A model generated the notes under the pieces. It saw only the letters and a list, made by a program, of their open reading frames with translations, searched no databases and had not been told where the DNA came from. From contig CBDCUW010000005.1 in the NCBI GenBank assembly GCA_965222745.1, positions 1,674,001 through 1,738,000 of the forward strand: DNA of 64,000 nt, given 5' to 3'. The translations under genes were made by a program, and so were the position numbers. How positions within the stretch are numbered: position 1 is the first letter of the stretch; every line of letters begins with the position of its first letter. Shown here piece by piece: positions 33,347 through 41,528 of the stretch. Source of the stretch: CBDCUW01 sp965222745 (GTDB taxonomy: Bacteria; Planctomycetota; Planctomycetia; Pirellulales; Pirellulaceae).

Positions 33347-33544
33347 ATGTCGAGTGTTTCACCGGCCGTCGGCCAACTGCTGCGAGCCCAAAACGAAGCG
33401 GTGCGCCAACAGATCGATACCGTGCTGCTGAAAAAGAACCTCGACGCGCAAAAACAAGCCGGCGATGCGACCAACGCGTTGTTGCAGCAAGCCGTTGAAG
33501 TCCAAAAGCAACTAGCTGCGGGCCATCTCGACGTGTCGGTGTAG
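33347..33544 (+). CDS. YjfB-like small protein (putative motility protein family)
   Basis: 65 residues from ATG 33347 (MSSVSPAVGQLLRAQ). The pattern of a short Ser-rich start, then QIDTVLLKKNLDAQKQAGDA and LLQQAVEV fits the small YjfB family, whose members are about 60-70 residues and are annotated as putative motility proteins. It is an alpha-helical cytosolic protein by composition. No flagellar genes are nearby, so the family name gives little functional insight. Confidence 0.7.
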   Translation: MSSVSPAVGQLLRAQNEAVRQQIDTVLLKKNLDAQKQAGDATNALLQQAVEVQKQLAAGHLDVSV

Positions 33545-33568
33545 TTCGGCGGCGAAATTCAGCCGCTG

Positions 33569-34525
33569 CTACGAAAACGCTTTGCGCAGCATCGCCAGGC
33601 TCTTGGGAATCGCTGTCTCGTGCTTTTCCTTGCCCTCGAACTCCAGCGAGATGTAACCCCGATAATCGACTGCGCGAAGCGTCTGGGCCACCCGATCGTA
33701 ATCGATTTCCAGATCGTACCAGGTGCCGCCGCCGAAATAGGTTTTCGCTTGGACGAACACCGCTTCGGGAGCCAGCTGCTTGTATTGCTCGTATTGGTTT
33801 TCCAGAAAGTTGCCGGTATCCAACGTCGCTCGCAACCAGGGTGAATCGATCGCGTCGATCACGCGCAACACCCCTTTAGCCGTCCGTCCCAAACCCCAAT
33901 GGTTTTCCAAACCCATCACCACACCACATCGCTCGGCGGCCGGCAAACATTTTTCCAAGCCCTCGATCACCCAGGCAAAGCCGTCGTCGTCGGTGTACCC
34001 TTCCAGCCGAGGTTCGATTCCTTTGTTGGCCATCAGTTCGTCAAAATCCTTCGACGTTCCCCAGCGGCCCGTGTTGACGCGAATCGTGGGAATCCCCAGC
34101 GCGTAAGCCAGTTCGATGCAATGAATCGTATGCTCGACGTTCTTTTGACGCTTTTCCTTGTCGGGCGACACAAAGCTTTGATGCGTAGAAAAGCCGCATA
34201 GGTCCAATCCGTGCCGGAACGCTCGCTGTTTGATTCGTTGCAACGTCGGATTCGATTCATCCTGCATTTGAACGTGCAGAATCTCGACGCCGTCAAAACC
34301 TGCTTCGGCCGCCAGGTCGATGCACTCTTCAATCCCCAACTTGCTGTCGTCGCGATAGCGCCAGTACGAATAGGTCGACACGGCGATCCGGTTGCCACGC
34401 CGGTTTTCACCGCGCGACGAATCTTCGGCAGGGGACGCTACCGGCAAGCAACCGATGCCGCCCACCGCCAGACCACCGGCGAGCATTTGACGACGCGAGA
34501 ATTGGTTTCTTTTTGATTTGTACAT
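33569..34525 (-). CDS. Exported sugar phosphate isomerase/epimerase-like TIM-barrel protein
   Basis: 318 residues from ATG 34525, which has AGGAA eight bases upstream; a GTG at 34531 sits too close to that site. A twin-arginine type leader FSRRQMLAGGLAVGG precedes the barrel: AVSTYSYWRYRD, CIDLAAEAGFDGVEIL, a metal-binding Glu in VVMGLENHWGLG, TLDTGNF, and the closing Glu in GYISLEFEG. This is the xylose isomerase-like AP endonuclease 2 superfamily fold, common in planctomycete carbohydrate clusters. Tat export implies folding with its metal in the cytoplasm. The substrate is unknown. Confidence 0.87.
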   Translation of the reverse strand: MYKSKRNQFSRRQMLAGGLAVGGIGCLPVASPAEDSSRGENRRGNRIAVSTYSYWRYRDDSKLGIEECIDLAAEAGFDGVEILHVQMQDESNPTLQRIKQRAFRHGLDLCGFSTHQSFVSPDKEKRQKNVEHTIHCIELAYALGIPTIRVNTGRWGTSKDFDELMANKGIEPRLEGYTDDDGFAWVIEGLEKCLPAAERCGVVMGLENHWGLGRTAKGVLRVIDAIDSPWLRATLDTGNFLENQYEQYKQLAPEAVFVQAKTYFGGGTWYDLEIDYDRVAQTLRAVDYRGYISLEFEGKEKHETAIPKSLAMLRKAFS

Positions 34526-34631
34526 CGGCACGTTTCCTGTTCAAGCAAGCTGTCACGCCAGATTCTAACCCGATCGCGCGCAGCGGTGGGAAATCCCGGA
34601 GACTGCAACTGGGGATCAGAAATGGCCAAGG

Positions 34632-36344
34632 TTAAGGCTTGGGTGCCGCCGCGGCCATCACTTCCAGGTCTTGCTGACCGACGCGGGCGCAGAAATCACC
34701 AAGTGATTCGTCACCTTCGCGGTTAGCTTTGAAAGCGGCAAAGATACCGACGATCTCGTCGACCACCGTTTCGTCCGGAACCAGGTCTTTGTAAACGTAC
34801 GCCAGCCGATTGCCCAACCAACCGCCGCCGGCAAAGAGTGTGTATTTGCCCTTGGTTTTACCCACCAGCGCCAAGTCGGCGTTGTAGGGACGGGCGCATC
34901 CGTTGGGACATCCGGTCATTCGGATCGTGAAGCGTTCTTTGTCCAAACCGAGCTTGGCAAGCGGTGCTTCCAGTCCGTCGATGATACTGGGCAAACGACG
35001 TTCGCTCTCAGTGATCGCCAAACCGCAGGTCGGCAGCGCCACACAGGACATCGACCAGCGACGAACGGTGGAAGTTTCTTCGGTGGTCGGGACGTTGTGC
35101 TGCTGGATCAACGAAACGAGTTTTTCTTTGTCGCCTTCGTCAATGTCGGTAAAGATCACACTCTGGTGACCGGTCATGCGGATTTCGGTTTTGAATTCAT
35201 GACAAACGGCTCGCAGCGCCGCCTTCAGCTGCCGGTCTTCGTTATCGTACAGCCGGCCGTTTTCGATGTTCCATCCGTACGACCACTTTCCGTCACCCTG
35301 CGGTTGCCAGCCCATGTGGTCGTCAAAGCCGTGCACATCGTCTTCGGTGCAATCTTCCAGCGGACCGCCAAAATATTCTTCGACCGAGCGGCGGAATTTT
35401 TCGATCCCCCAATCTGCGATCAAGTACTTCATCCGGGCAGTCTTGCGATCTTCCCGATTGCCGTAGTCGCGTTGGACCTTCAACACCGCCTGGCAGACGC
35501 CGACCACCTGCTCCGGTTTCGCAAACGCCATTCGTTTGGCGAGTGCCGGAAAGGTCTTCTTTGCCGACGGTGTGGTCCCCATGCCGCCGCCGACCAGCAC
35601 GTTGTAACCGATGATCTTGCCGTCACGGACAACGGCCAACAGGCCCAGGTCCTGAGTGTAAATGTCGATGCAGTTGTCTTCCGGAAGGGCGATCCCCATT
35701 TTGAATTTGCGGGGCAAGTACCGAGGTCCGTAAAGCGGTTCGGCAATCGGCCCGCCACCTTCGAGCGACTTTTCACCACTTTCTGGATCGGTCAGCCAGA
35801 TCTCGTGGTAAGCGGGTGTCTGCGGAGCCATCGCGACGGTCAATTCATCGGTCAACTTTTCCAGCTGGGCGTGAATTTCGCCGGATCGCTTGGCCGGGCA
35901 ACACATGATGTTTCGATTGACGTCACCGCAAGCTGCCAGGGTCGACAATTCAATGTCGTTGATCCGTTTGATGGTGGGACGGAGGTTGTCTTTGATCACT
36001 CCGTGCATCTGCAAAGTCTGCCGCGAAGTGATCTTCAACGTCGAATTGCCCAGCTGTTCGCACAGATCAAGTTGGGCCAGCATCTGATCCGACGTGATCC
36101 GGCCACCGGGAATCCGCAGCCGAACCATCATCGAATAAGCCTTGCCGCCACCTTGCTTTTTCAGCTCCGCGCGAGCGTCCCGGTCGTCTTGCTGATACGT
36201 TCCATGGAATTTCAGCAGCTGAATATTGCTCTTGTCGAAATGGTCCACCGGAGCGGCGATTTCTTCGGCAATCGTCCCGTGCAAAAAATTGCTTTCGTCT
36301 TTGATCGTTTCTAACGGGCTTAGCTTCTGCGTGTCGGAGGACAT
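34632..36344 (-). CDS. Assimilatory sulfite reductase, haemoprotein subunit (ferredoxin- or CysI-type)
   Basis: 570 residues from ATG 36344; the frame is open upstream, but AGGAAA lies ten bases before this ATG. The enzyme reduces sulfite to sulfide with six electrons using a coupled sirohaem and 4Fe-4S cluster. The four cluster cysteines are visible as CVALPTC and CPNGC. TSRQTLQMHGV and CGDVNRNIMCCPA carry sirohaem and sulfite-binding Arg/Lys residues. No flavoprotein subunit (CysJ) is nearby, so ferredoxin may be the donor. folD follows on the other strand. Confidence 0.93.
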   Translation of the reverse strand: MSSDTQKLSPLETIKDESNFLHGTIAEEIAAPVDHFDKSNIQLLKFHGTYQQDDRDARAELKKQGGGKAYSMMVRLRIPGGRITSDQMLAQLDLCEQLGNSTLKITSRQTLQMHGVIKDNLRPTIKRINDIELSTLAACGDVNRNIMCCPAKRSGEIHAQLEKLTDELTVAMAPQTPAYHEIWLTDPESGEKSLEGGGPIAEPLYGPRYLPRKFKMGIALPEDNCIDIYTQDLGLLAVVRDGKIIGYNVLVGGGMGTTPSAKKTFPALAKRMAFAKPEQVVGVCQAVLKVQRDYGNREDRKTARMKYLIADWGIEKFRRSVEEYFGGPLEDCTEDDVHGFDDHMGWQPQGDGKWSYGWNIENGRLYDNEDRQLKAALRAVCHEFKTEIRMTGHQSVIFTDIDEGDKEKLVSLIQQHNVPTTEETSTVRRWSMSCVALPTCGLAITESERRLPSIIDGLEAPLAKLGLDKERFTIRMTGCPNGCARPYNADLALVGKTKGKYTLFAGGGWLGNRLAYVYKDLVPDETVVDEIVGIFAAFKANREGDESLGDFCARVGQQDLEVMAAAAPKP

Positions 36345-36615
36345 CGAGCGACTATTTCCTATGTGGATACGATAAATGGTCCGGCGGCACGGCCGGACCA
36401 TTGGGGGTTTGGTGCCGAGGCTGGATGGGTAGAGTTTCCGTAAAACCGGCTACCTGGGCAACTATAGCCGTCAGAGCAGAATGTCACTATGGCGCTTTGT
36501 CGCGGCACCGGCCGGGTGAGTGCAGGCACGTGCACCGCGCCTACTTTTCTTTCGGCCACGCTCCTGGCATCCTGGTGAATCGATTTCGATTCTGCCTCGA
36601 AGCCCCGGGACACCG

Positions 36616-37503
36616 ATGACTGCTCAGCGACTGGATGGCAAGAAAATTGCCGCGGAGATTCGGGCGGAAGTCGCCGCTGACGTTGCCGCATTCGTTGGTT
36701 CGGGAGTCGAAAAGCCCTGCCTGGCCGCAGTGCTGGTGGGAGAAGATCCGGCCAGCCAGGTGTATGTGCGAAACAAGGGTCGCGCGTGTGAAAAAGCGGG
36801 GATCGATGGACGCACGCTTCGCTTGCCAGCCGATTCGAATCAACGCCAATTGCTGCAGCTGGTTGCCGAATTGAACGATGATTCTTCGGTCAACGGCATT
36901 TTGGTGCAGTTGCCCCTTCCTGGCGGCAGCGATTTCGTCGAACGAGAAATCCTCGATGCGATCGATCCGCTGAAAGATGTCGACGCATTCTCGCCAGTCA
37001 ACGTGGGGTTGTTGATGCAGGGGAGACCTCGTTTTCTTCCCTGCACGCCACACGGCATCGTGCAATTGCTTCACCGTACCGGGATCAGCGTTGCAGGAAA
37101 ACACGTCGTGGTTGTCGGCCGTAGCGACATTGTCGGCAAACCGATGGCGATGATGTTGGCCCAGCGCGACGGTTCTTGCGGTCGTGATGTTGCCAATGCA
37201 ACGGTCACGTTGGCCCATAGTCGTACCGCGGACCTGGGTGAGATCTGTCGCGCCGCCGATTGTTTGATCGCAGCGGTGGGAGTCCCGGAAATGATTCGCG
37301 GTGACATGATCCGTCCGGGCGCTGTCGTGATCGACGTCGGTATCAATCGCGTCAATGACAAACTGGTCGGAGACGTCGCCTATGACGAAGCGTTGGAAGT
37401 GGCATCGGCAATCACTCCCGTGCCCGGCGGAGTCGGTCCACTGACCATCGCCATGTTGCTGCACAACACACTGCTGGCAGCGAGATTGCAACAACAAGCT
37501 TGA
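36616..37503 (+). CDS. folD: Methylenetetrahydrofolate dehydrogenase/cyclohydrolase FolD
   Basis: 295 residues from ATG 36616. It is the bifunctional cytosolic enzyme of one-carbon metabolism, interconverting methylene- and formyl-tetrahydrofolate with NADP. Seen are LVGEDPASQVYVRNK with the catalytic Tyr and Lys, the substrate loop GILVQLPLPGG, PLKDVDAFSPVNVG, PCTPHGIVQLL, the nucleotide-binding VVVGRSDIVGKPMA, and the closing TPVPGGVGPLTIAMLL. All are canonical. A family B repeat follows the stop by eight bases. Confidence 0.96.
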   Translation: MTAQRLDGKKIAAEIRAEVAADVAAFVGSGVEKPCLAAVLVGEDPASQVYVRNKGRACEKAGIDGRTLRLPADSNQRQLLQLVAELNDDSSVNGILVQLPLPGGSDFVEREILDAIDPLKDVDAFSPVNVGLLMQGRPRFLPCTPHGIVQLLHRTGISVAGKHVVVVGRSDIVGKPMAMMLAQRDGSCGRDVANATVTLAHSRTADLGEICRAADCLIAAVGVPEMIRGDMIRPGAVVIDVGINRVNDKLVGDVAYDEALEVASAITPVPGGVGPLTIAMLLHNTLLAARLQQQA

Positions 37504-37511
37504 ATCCTTGT

Positions 37512-37573
37512 CGGTCGGCGACTTCTCCGAAGTCGCAACGCCCACGTAGCCAGGAGCGGAGAACTGGCCGACT
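37512..37573 (+). repeat. Composite family B + C repeat
   Basis: CGGTCGGCGACTTCTCCG then AAGTCGC (37512-37536), followed by GGAGCGGAGAACTGGCCGAC. It fills almost the whole gap between convergent folD and the helicase gene. Confidence 0.75.
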
Positions 37574-37577
37574 TTCG

Positions 37578-40460
37578 TTACAAAAACACTTCTTTGTTGT
37601 GGATGATGGTCTCCGGTAAATGCCCGGCTTTGACGGCCTGATCGATCGACTGTTGCCCCTTGTCGTTCTTGGCGTACACCGCTTCACCGGGACTGACCAG
37701 ATGGTTCCAATATCGTTGGTAAACATCGACCAACTCCCGCTTGGCAGCCAATTCGGCGGGCACGGCATGCAGCATCACCATCCTCTGCTCGCGTTTTTCA
37801 AAGAGTCGACGAACCAGCTCCGGCAACAATCTCCCGACAAACGACTCGGCCACATCATCGACGAAGCGAGGAATCACGTAACGCGGATGATCCAAAGGCC
37901 CCATCGCCTCGCCGATCGCCGTGGCAAATCGCTGCGACTCCTCTTTCGAAACGTTTTCCAAAAAGATTCGGACGTACCCTCCGTCACGCTCGGCGACCCG
38001 AATCGGCGACTCTTTGGCCAGCAAACTCGACCGGGGTGGAAGGGCTTCCTTGGTTCGTTTCCCACGACGTGTTTTCCGCTTGCGACCATGTTGTTTCGCC
38101 GTCTGATCTTCCCGCCGAATCTGGTCAAAGGCGGCCAGGATCGCATGCCCGATCGCCAGTGCCAACGAGGCATCGCTCCACGGCACCCGGCACGCTGGAA
38201 AGGGAGGGCATCCGCCTCCCTTGCCCCCACCGCGAACTTCTACCGCGCGAATGGGATCGGTCGAATAAGGATTTCCGATCTCCCATTGGCGATAGACTTC
38301 GCCGCGTCTCCCGGCGCGGCGAAGCATGTCGTGGTTGATTGCCGACACGCTGCTTTCCAGTAGCTCTGGCCGCAAGTCAGTGAACGCGGCATGAACGTGT
38401 CCCACTCCCTGTTCGATCGCGCCGTCATCACAAATTCCGAACACCGTTTGGTGCTTGCGTTTGAAACGCAGGTAGTCGTCCAGCCCTCGGGTGAATTCAG
38501 GTGCGATGCAGACAACGTCCCAATTGTTGGCCAGCTTGTCGGGCACATTCGGATCGAGCCGAATGGATCGACCGCGAAGTTGATTGACGGTCATCGACGT
38601 GGCGACTGTAGAAAGGTCCACCAAGACATTGATCTTGTTGGCGTCCCAACCTTCACCCAACAAACCTCGAGTGCCAACCAGGCATCGCGTGACGCCACGT
38701 TGAAACAGGTCGGTGATCATTTCCACGTAAACTCGCGGACACCAATCGGAACCGCTGCCGGTAACGACACAGAACGTTCCCCGCTGCTGCTGATCCAGGC
38801 CGACATTCATTGACTTTTGGCGGAGCCACATTTTGGCTTCACCCAGAAAACGAACGATCAAATCGGCGTCGACCAGCACCGTGGAACCGGTCACCAGGAT
38901 CGGATCCAGGCTGTTCGTCTTCGGATCGTCCAACAACGATCGAAAAGCGGCGATTGCTCCGCCTGCTTCCTCGTCCAACAGATGGGAAATTTCGGCGGTG
39001 ACGGCGGAAGTTTTTTCGTAATCCGCAATCACCACGGCGCGAACGTCGCCTCCCAACAGGTCCACCTCGCCCGAAAGAATGGGCACCAATGCCTGCGTTT
39101 TGTTACGTGTGTAAGCGATCACTCGCGAAAGCGGCGACGCGCAGGGCCGATGTCCCGTTTCGGTGATCTGGACACCCAACATTCGCAGCCGATCCGTCGC
39201 CGCCTTGGCAAGTTCGTGATCCTGCGGATGTGGCGATCGCCGCAGGTAGTGCCTCGTGTAACGATCAATCAGGATCACCAACGATGTTTCTTCATCGCCG
39301 GCCGGCGCCGGCACCGCTGGCACATCCGCGGGAATCTGCTGGCCACGCGATCGCAAAAACCAGATCGCGGCCGCGGCAAATTCCGGATGTCGTGCGTAAA
39401 AACGGCGCCAGTTGCTGGCCCGCGATGTCGGTTCTCGGTCGGTTCGTATGCGTTTGTCGCGCAGCACGTGCCCGATCCATTGAATCAACGATTCTCGGGG
39501 CGGCTCGGCAGGTTGACACAACCATTCGACCAACCCGCGGAATTGCTGATCCGCCTGGGCAATGAACTGCAACTCCTGGGACGTCGGCCGCACGAAGTAA
39601 GCGAGATCTTGATAGGGCGCGAGGTAGCCGTCTTTGACAACCGCAGGAACGGGAACTTCGAAATCGACTTCACCAAAGAACCGATCGTAACGATCGATAT
39701 CCTCCGGCTGGCGACCTTCACGGTCCGGCGGGGTGGCGGTCAGTCCCACGATCACCGGATCGCCGAAGTATTCGCTGACTTCGGAAAGCACACGTCCCCA
39801 ATGACCCATCAGGTGATGACATTCGTCCAACACCAACAAGCCGACGCCCGCGTCGCGAAGCCGCTGCAACGATGCGACGCACGAATCGTGCAGCATCGCC
39901 ATCGCTCGGCCGTTTGCCGCATCGTCATCACGCACTCGCTTTCGGTAGTAGGCCAGCCGCTGGTCGTAGTAGTCGGGGTTGTGCCGGCGCAGATCGTCGA
40001 CCCAGATCTCGGCAGCCGTACTGCTTTCGGCCTGATCATCTTGCAGGATTGTTTGTATCCACAGGTCCAATGCCCTGACATCCAGCTGCTCGTCGGCTCG
40101 CGCCGGCAGTGTGATCGATTGATAGGTCAACGACGTCAACAAACGCGGTTGCTGTGGCGATGTGCTCACCAGATCGCTTAGCGGCGATCCGTCTTGGCGG
40201 ACGAATAGGCTTGTTCGCGCAGCCCACTGAGCTTGAATGGCCGAATTGGGCGAAAGGACGAGTGCCGGCCGTCGCACATGGCATGCCCACAAGTACAACC
40301 CGATGATCGTCTTGCCCGAACCGGGCGGAGCAATGATGTGCAATCGGCGTTTTCCGGCGGCCAGTTGCTCTTCAGCAATCGCCTCGACCGTCCGCTGCGA
40401 CGGCCGAAGCGTTCCTTGAAATCGGATTTCGGGAAAAGGTTCGGCGCGACGGTCGGGCAC
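37578..40460 (-). CDS. Large SF2 DEAD/DEAH-type helicase with unassigned C-terminal domain
   Basis: 960 residues from a GTG at 40460. Motif I is APPGSGKT (44-51), motif II DECHH (212-216), motif III GLTATPP, and motif VI QLRGRSIRLDP. This set resembles the XPB/type III restriction-like branch. The region between motif III and the second RecA domain is large, and the 300 residues after motif VI, which include a basic stretch KQHGRKRKTRRGKRTK, are unassigned. No nuclease motif or methylase neighbour was seen, so a restriction role is not shown. ThuA follows upstream at 40548. It could be a DNA-repair or defence helicase; the sequence does not decide. Confidence 0.85.
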   Translation of the reverse strand: MPDRRAEPFPEIRFQGTLRPSQRTVEAIAEEQLAAGKRRLHIIAPPGSGKTIIGLYLWACHVRRPALVLSPNSAIQAQWAARTSLFVRQDGSPLSDLVSTSPQQPRLLTSLTYQSITLPARADEQLDVRALDLWIQTILQDDQAESSTAAEIWVDDLRRHNPDYYDQRLAYYRKRVRDDDAANGRAMAMLHDSCVASLQRLRDAGVGLLVLDECHHLMGHWGRVLSEVSEYFGDPVIVGLTATPPDREGRQPEDIDRYDRFFGEVDFEVPVPAVVKDGYLAPYQDLAYFVRPTSQELQFIAQADQQFRGLVEWLCQPAEPPRESLIQWIGHVLRDKRIRTDREPTSRASNWRRFYARHPEFAAAAIWFLRSRGQQIPADVPAVPAPAGDEETSLVILIDRYTRHYLRRSPHPQDHELAKAATDRLRMLGVQITETGHRPCASPLSRVIAYTRNKTQALVPILSGEVDLLGGDVRAVVIADYEKTSAVTAEISHLLDEEAGGAIAAFRSLLDDPKTNSLDPILVTGSTVLVDADLIVRFLGEAKMWLRQKSMNVGLDQQQRGTFCVVTGSGSDWCPRVYVEMITDLFQRGVTRCLVGTRGLLGEGWDANKINVLVDLSTVATSMTVNQLRGRSIRLDPNVPDKLANNWDVVCIAPEFTRGLDDYLRFKRKHQTVFGICDDGAIEQGVGHVHAAFTDLRPELLESSVSAINHDMLRRAGRRGEVYRQWEIGNPYSTDPIRAVEVRGGGKGGGCPPFPACRVPWSDASLALAIGHAILAAFDQIRREDQTAKQHGRKRKTRRGKRTKEALPPRSSLLAKESPIRVAERDGGYVRIFLENVSKEESQRFATAIGEAMGPLDHPRYVIPRFVDDVAESFVGRLLPELVRRLFEKREQRMVMLHAVPAELAAKRELVDVYQRYWNHLVSPGEAVYAKNDKGQQSIDQAVKAGHLPETIIHNKEVFL

Positions 40461-40514
40461 GCACTTTCGCCTTCCTGGGGATGTTTTGACGGGTGCGTGT
40501 GCACCCTGGGGAGT

Positions 40515-40543
40515 GCTCGCCGACTTGGGACAAGTCGGCCTAC
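40515..40543 (-). repeat. Family A palindrome, copy 8 (inverted)
   Basis: GCTCGCCGACTTGGGAC then AAGTCGGCCTAC, in the short gap between the helicase and ThuA-like genes. Confidence 0.8.
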
Positions 40544-40547
40544 AGCG

Positions 40548-41330
40548 CTATTGCGCTCGAGACAATTTTCCGGCGGCCCATAGCGTTCCGTTGGCTAGCG
40601 CGTCCAAGAAGACTTTGTCTTCGAACGTTTCGTTGGAATGGCCGTAGGTGGTTCCAAAGACTCGCGCTTTGCCGTAGGTGTTCGTCCAAAACACAGCGTG
40701 TTCCTTGCCCGTTTTTTCACTCACGGACGTTGCCAACACGGTGGTGTTGGGCCAAACCTTTTCGATCAAATACAGCTCGTCCTTTGCCGAAACGTGATTG
40801 GTGGGAAAACCGGCCATGATCGGGTGATCGGCCGCAACCACTTTGATCGGGTAGTTGCTTTTGTGTTCGTGTCGCCGGCTGGTCACTCCCAGCAGCTGCC
40901 GCCAGTCATCGATTTCAGCGGCGCGGTAGGTGTGCATGGCACAGTGAATCACCACGGCGTTGGTTCCCTCGTGATGAGGCTTGGTGATCTTGCGGATGTA
41001 CTCAGGTTTCTTGGTGTTGGCGAAACACTCATTGTGGATCACCACGTCAAAACCCTTGGCCCAGTCAGGTTTGTTGTACAGCTCGATTTCCGCTTGAGTA
41101 CCTTTGCCACCTTCGTTGACCACCGTCCACACGGCCGAAACCCCTCGTTCTTTCAGCGCGATTTGCATCGCCTTGGCCTGAAAGTCGTAGTCGTGACAAC
41201 AGCCGCCGGTGATCAACAAGATCTTGATCGAATCAGATTTCTTGGGCTGGTCGGCGCGAACCGCGGAGGAGCACAAGACGGAAACAAGGATCGCCGCGGG
41301 CAATGCGACTCGCAAAAACAGGCTGGACAT
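40548..41330 (-). CDS. Secreted ThuA-like protein
   Basis: 260 residues from ATG 41330 with GGGAG just upstream. A signal peptide (LPAAILVSVLCSSAVRA) leads to a mature domain with IKILLITGGCCHDYDFQA, VWTVVNEGGKG, FDVVIHNECFANT, VVIHCAMHTYR and VFGTTYGHSNETF. This is the class I glutamine amidotransferase-like ThuA fold abundant in planctomycetes and thought to take part in sugar metabolism. The usual catalytic triad of amidotransferases is not present, so enzymatic function is open. Flanked on both sides by family A repeats. Confidence 0.87.
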   Translation of the reverse strand: MSSLFLRVALPAAILVSVLCSSAVRADQPKKSDSIKILLITGGCCHDYDFQAKAMQIALKERGVSAVWTVVNEGGKGTQAEIELYNKPDWAKGFDVVIHNECFANTKKPEYIRKITKPHHEGTNAVVIHCAMHTYRAAEIDDWRQLLGVTSRRHEHKSNYPIKVVAADHPIMAGFPTNHVSAKDELYLIEKVWPNTTVLATSVSEKTGKEHAVFWTNTYGKARVFGTTYGHSNETFEDKVFLDALANGTLWAAGKLSRAQ

Positions 41331-41367
41331 ACGGTCTCCCGATTGGTTTTGGTTTCGGAGGATGTCG

Positions 41368-41437
41368 GTAGGCCGGCTTGTCCCCAAGTCGGCGCGCATC
41401 CCGAGCACCCGCCAGATTCGCGGACAAGCCGGCCTAC
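41368..41437 (+). repeat. Composite family A repeat (long form), second copy
   Basis: GTAGGCCGGCTTGTCCCC then AAGTCGGC, spacer CGCGCATCCCGAGCAC, then an inverted arm GCGGACAAGCCGGCCTAC. The spacer matches 33030-33045. Both outer arms are complete here, suggesting a long hairpin. Confidence 0.8.
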
Positions 41438-41528
41438 CATGCAAGGCACTCTTTCGAATCGAACCATCGCATGATACACCAATCCTTTTGGCGTATTCAC
41501 CCGCGGCCAAAACTTGTCGCCTACCTGT

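Noticed and set aside
38817..40181. A 454-codon plus-strand frame opposite the helicase gene.
   Set aside because: No domain; the opposite strand encodes all SF2 motifs.
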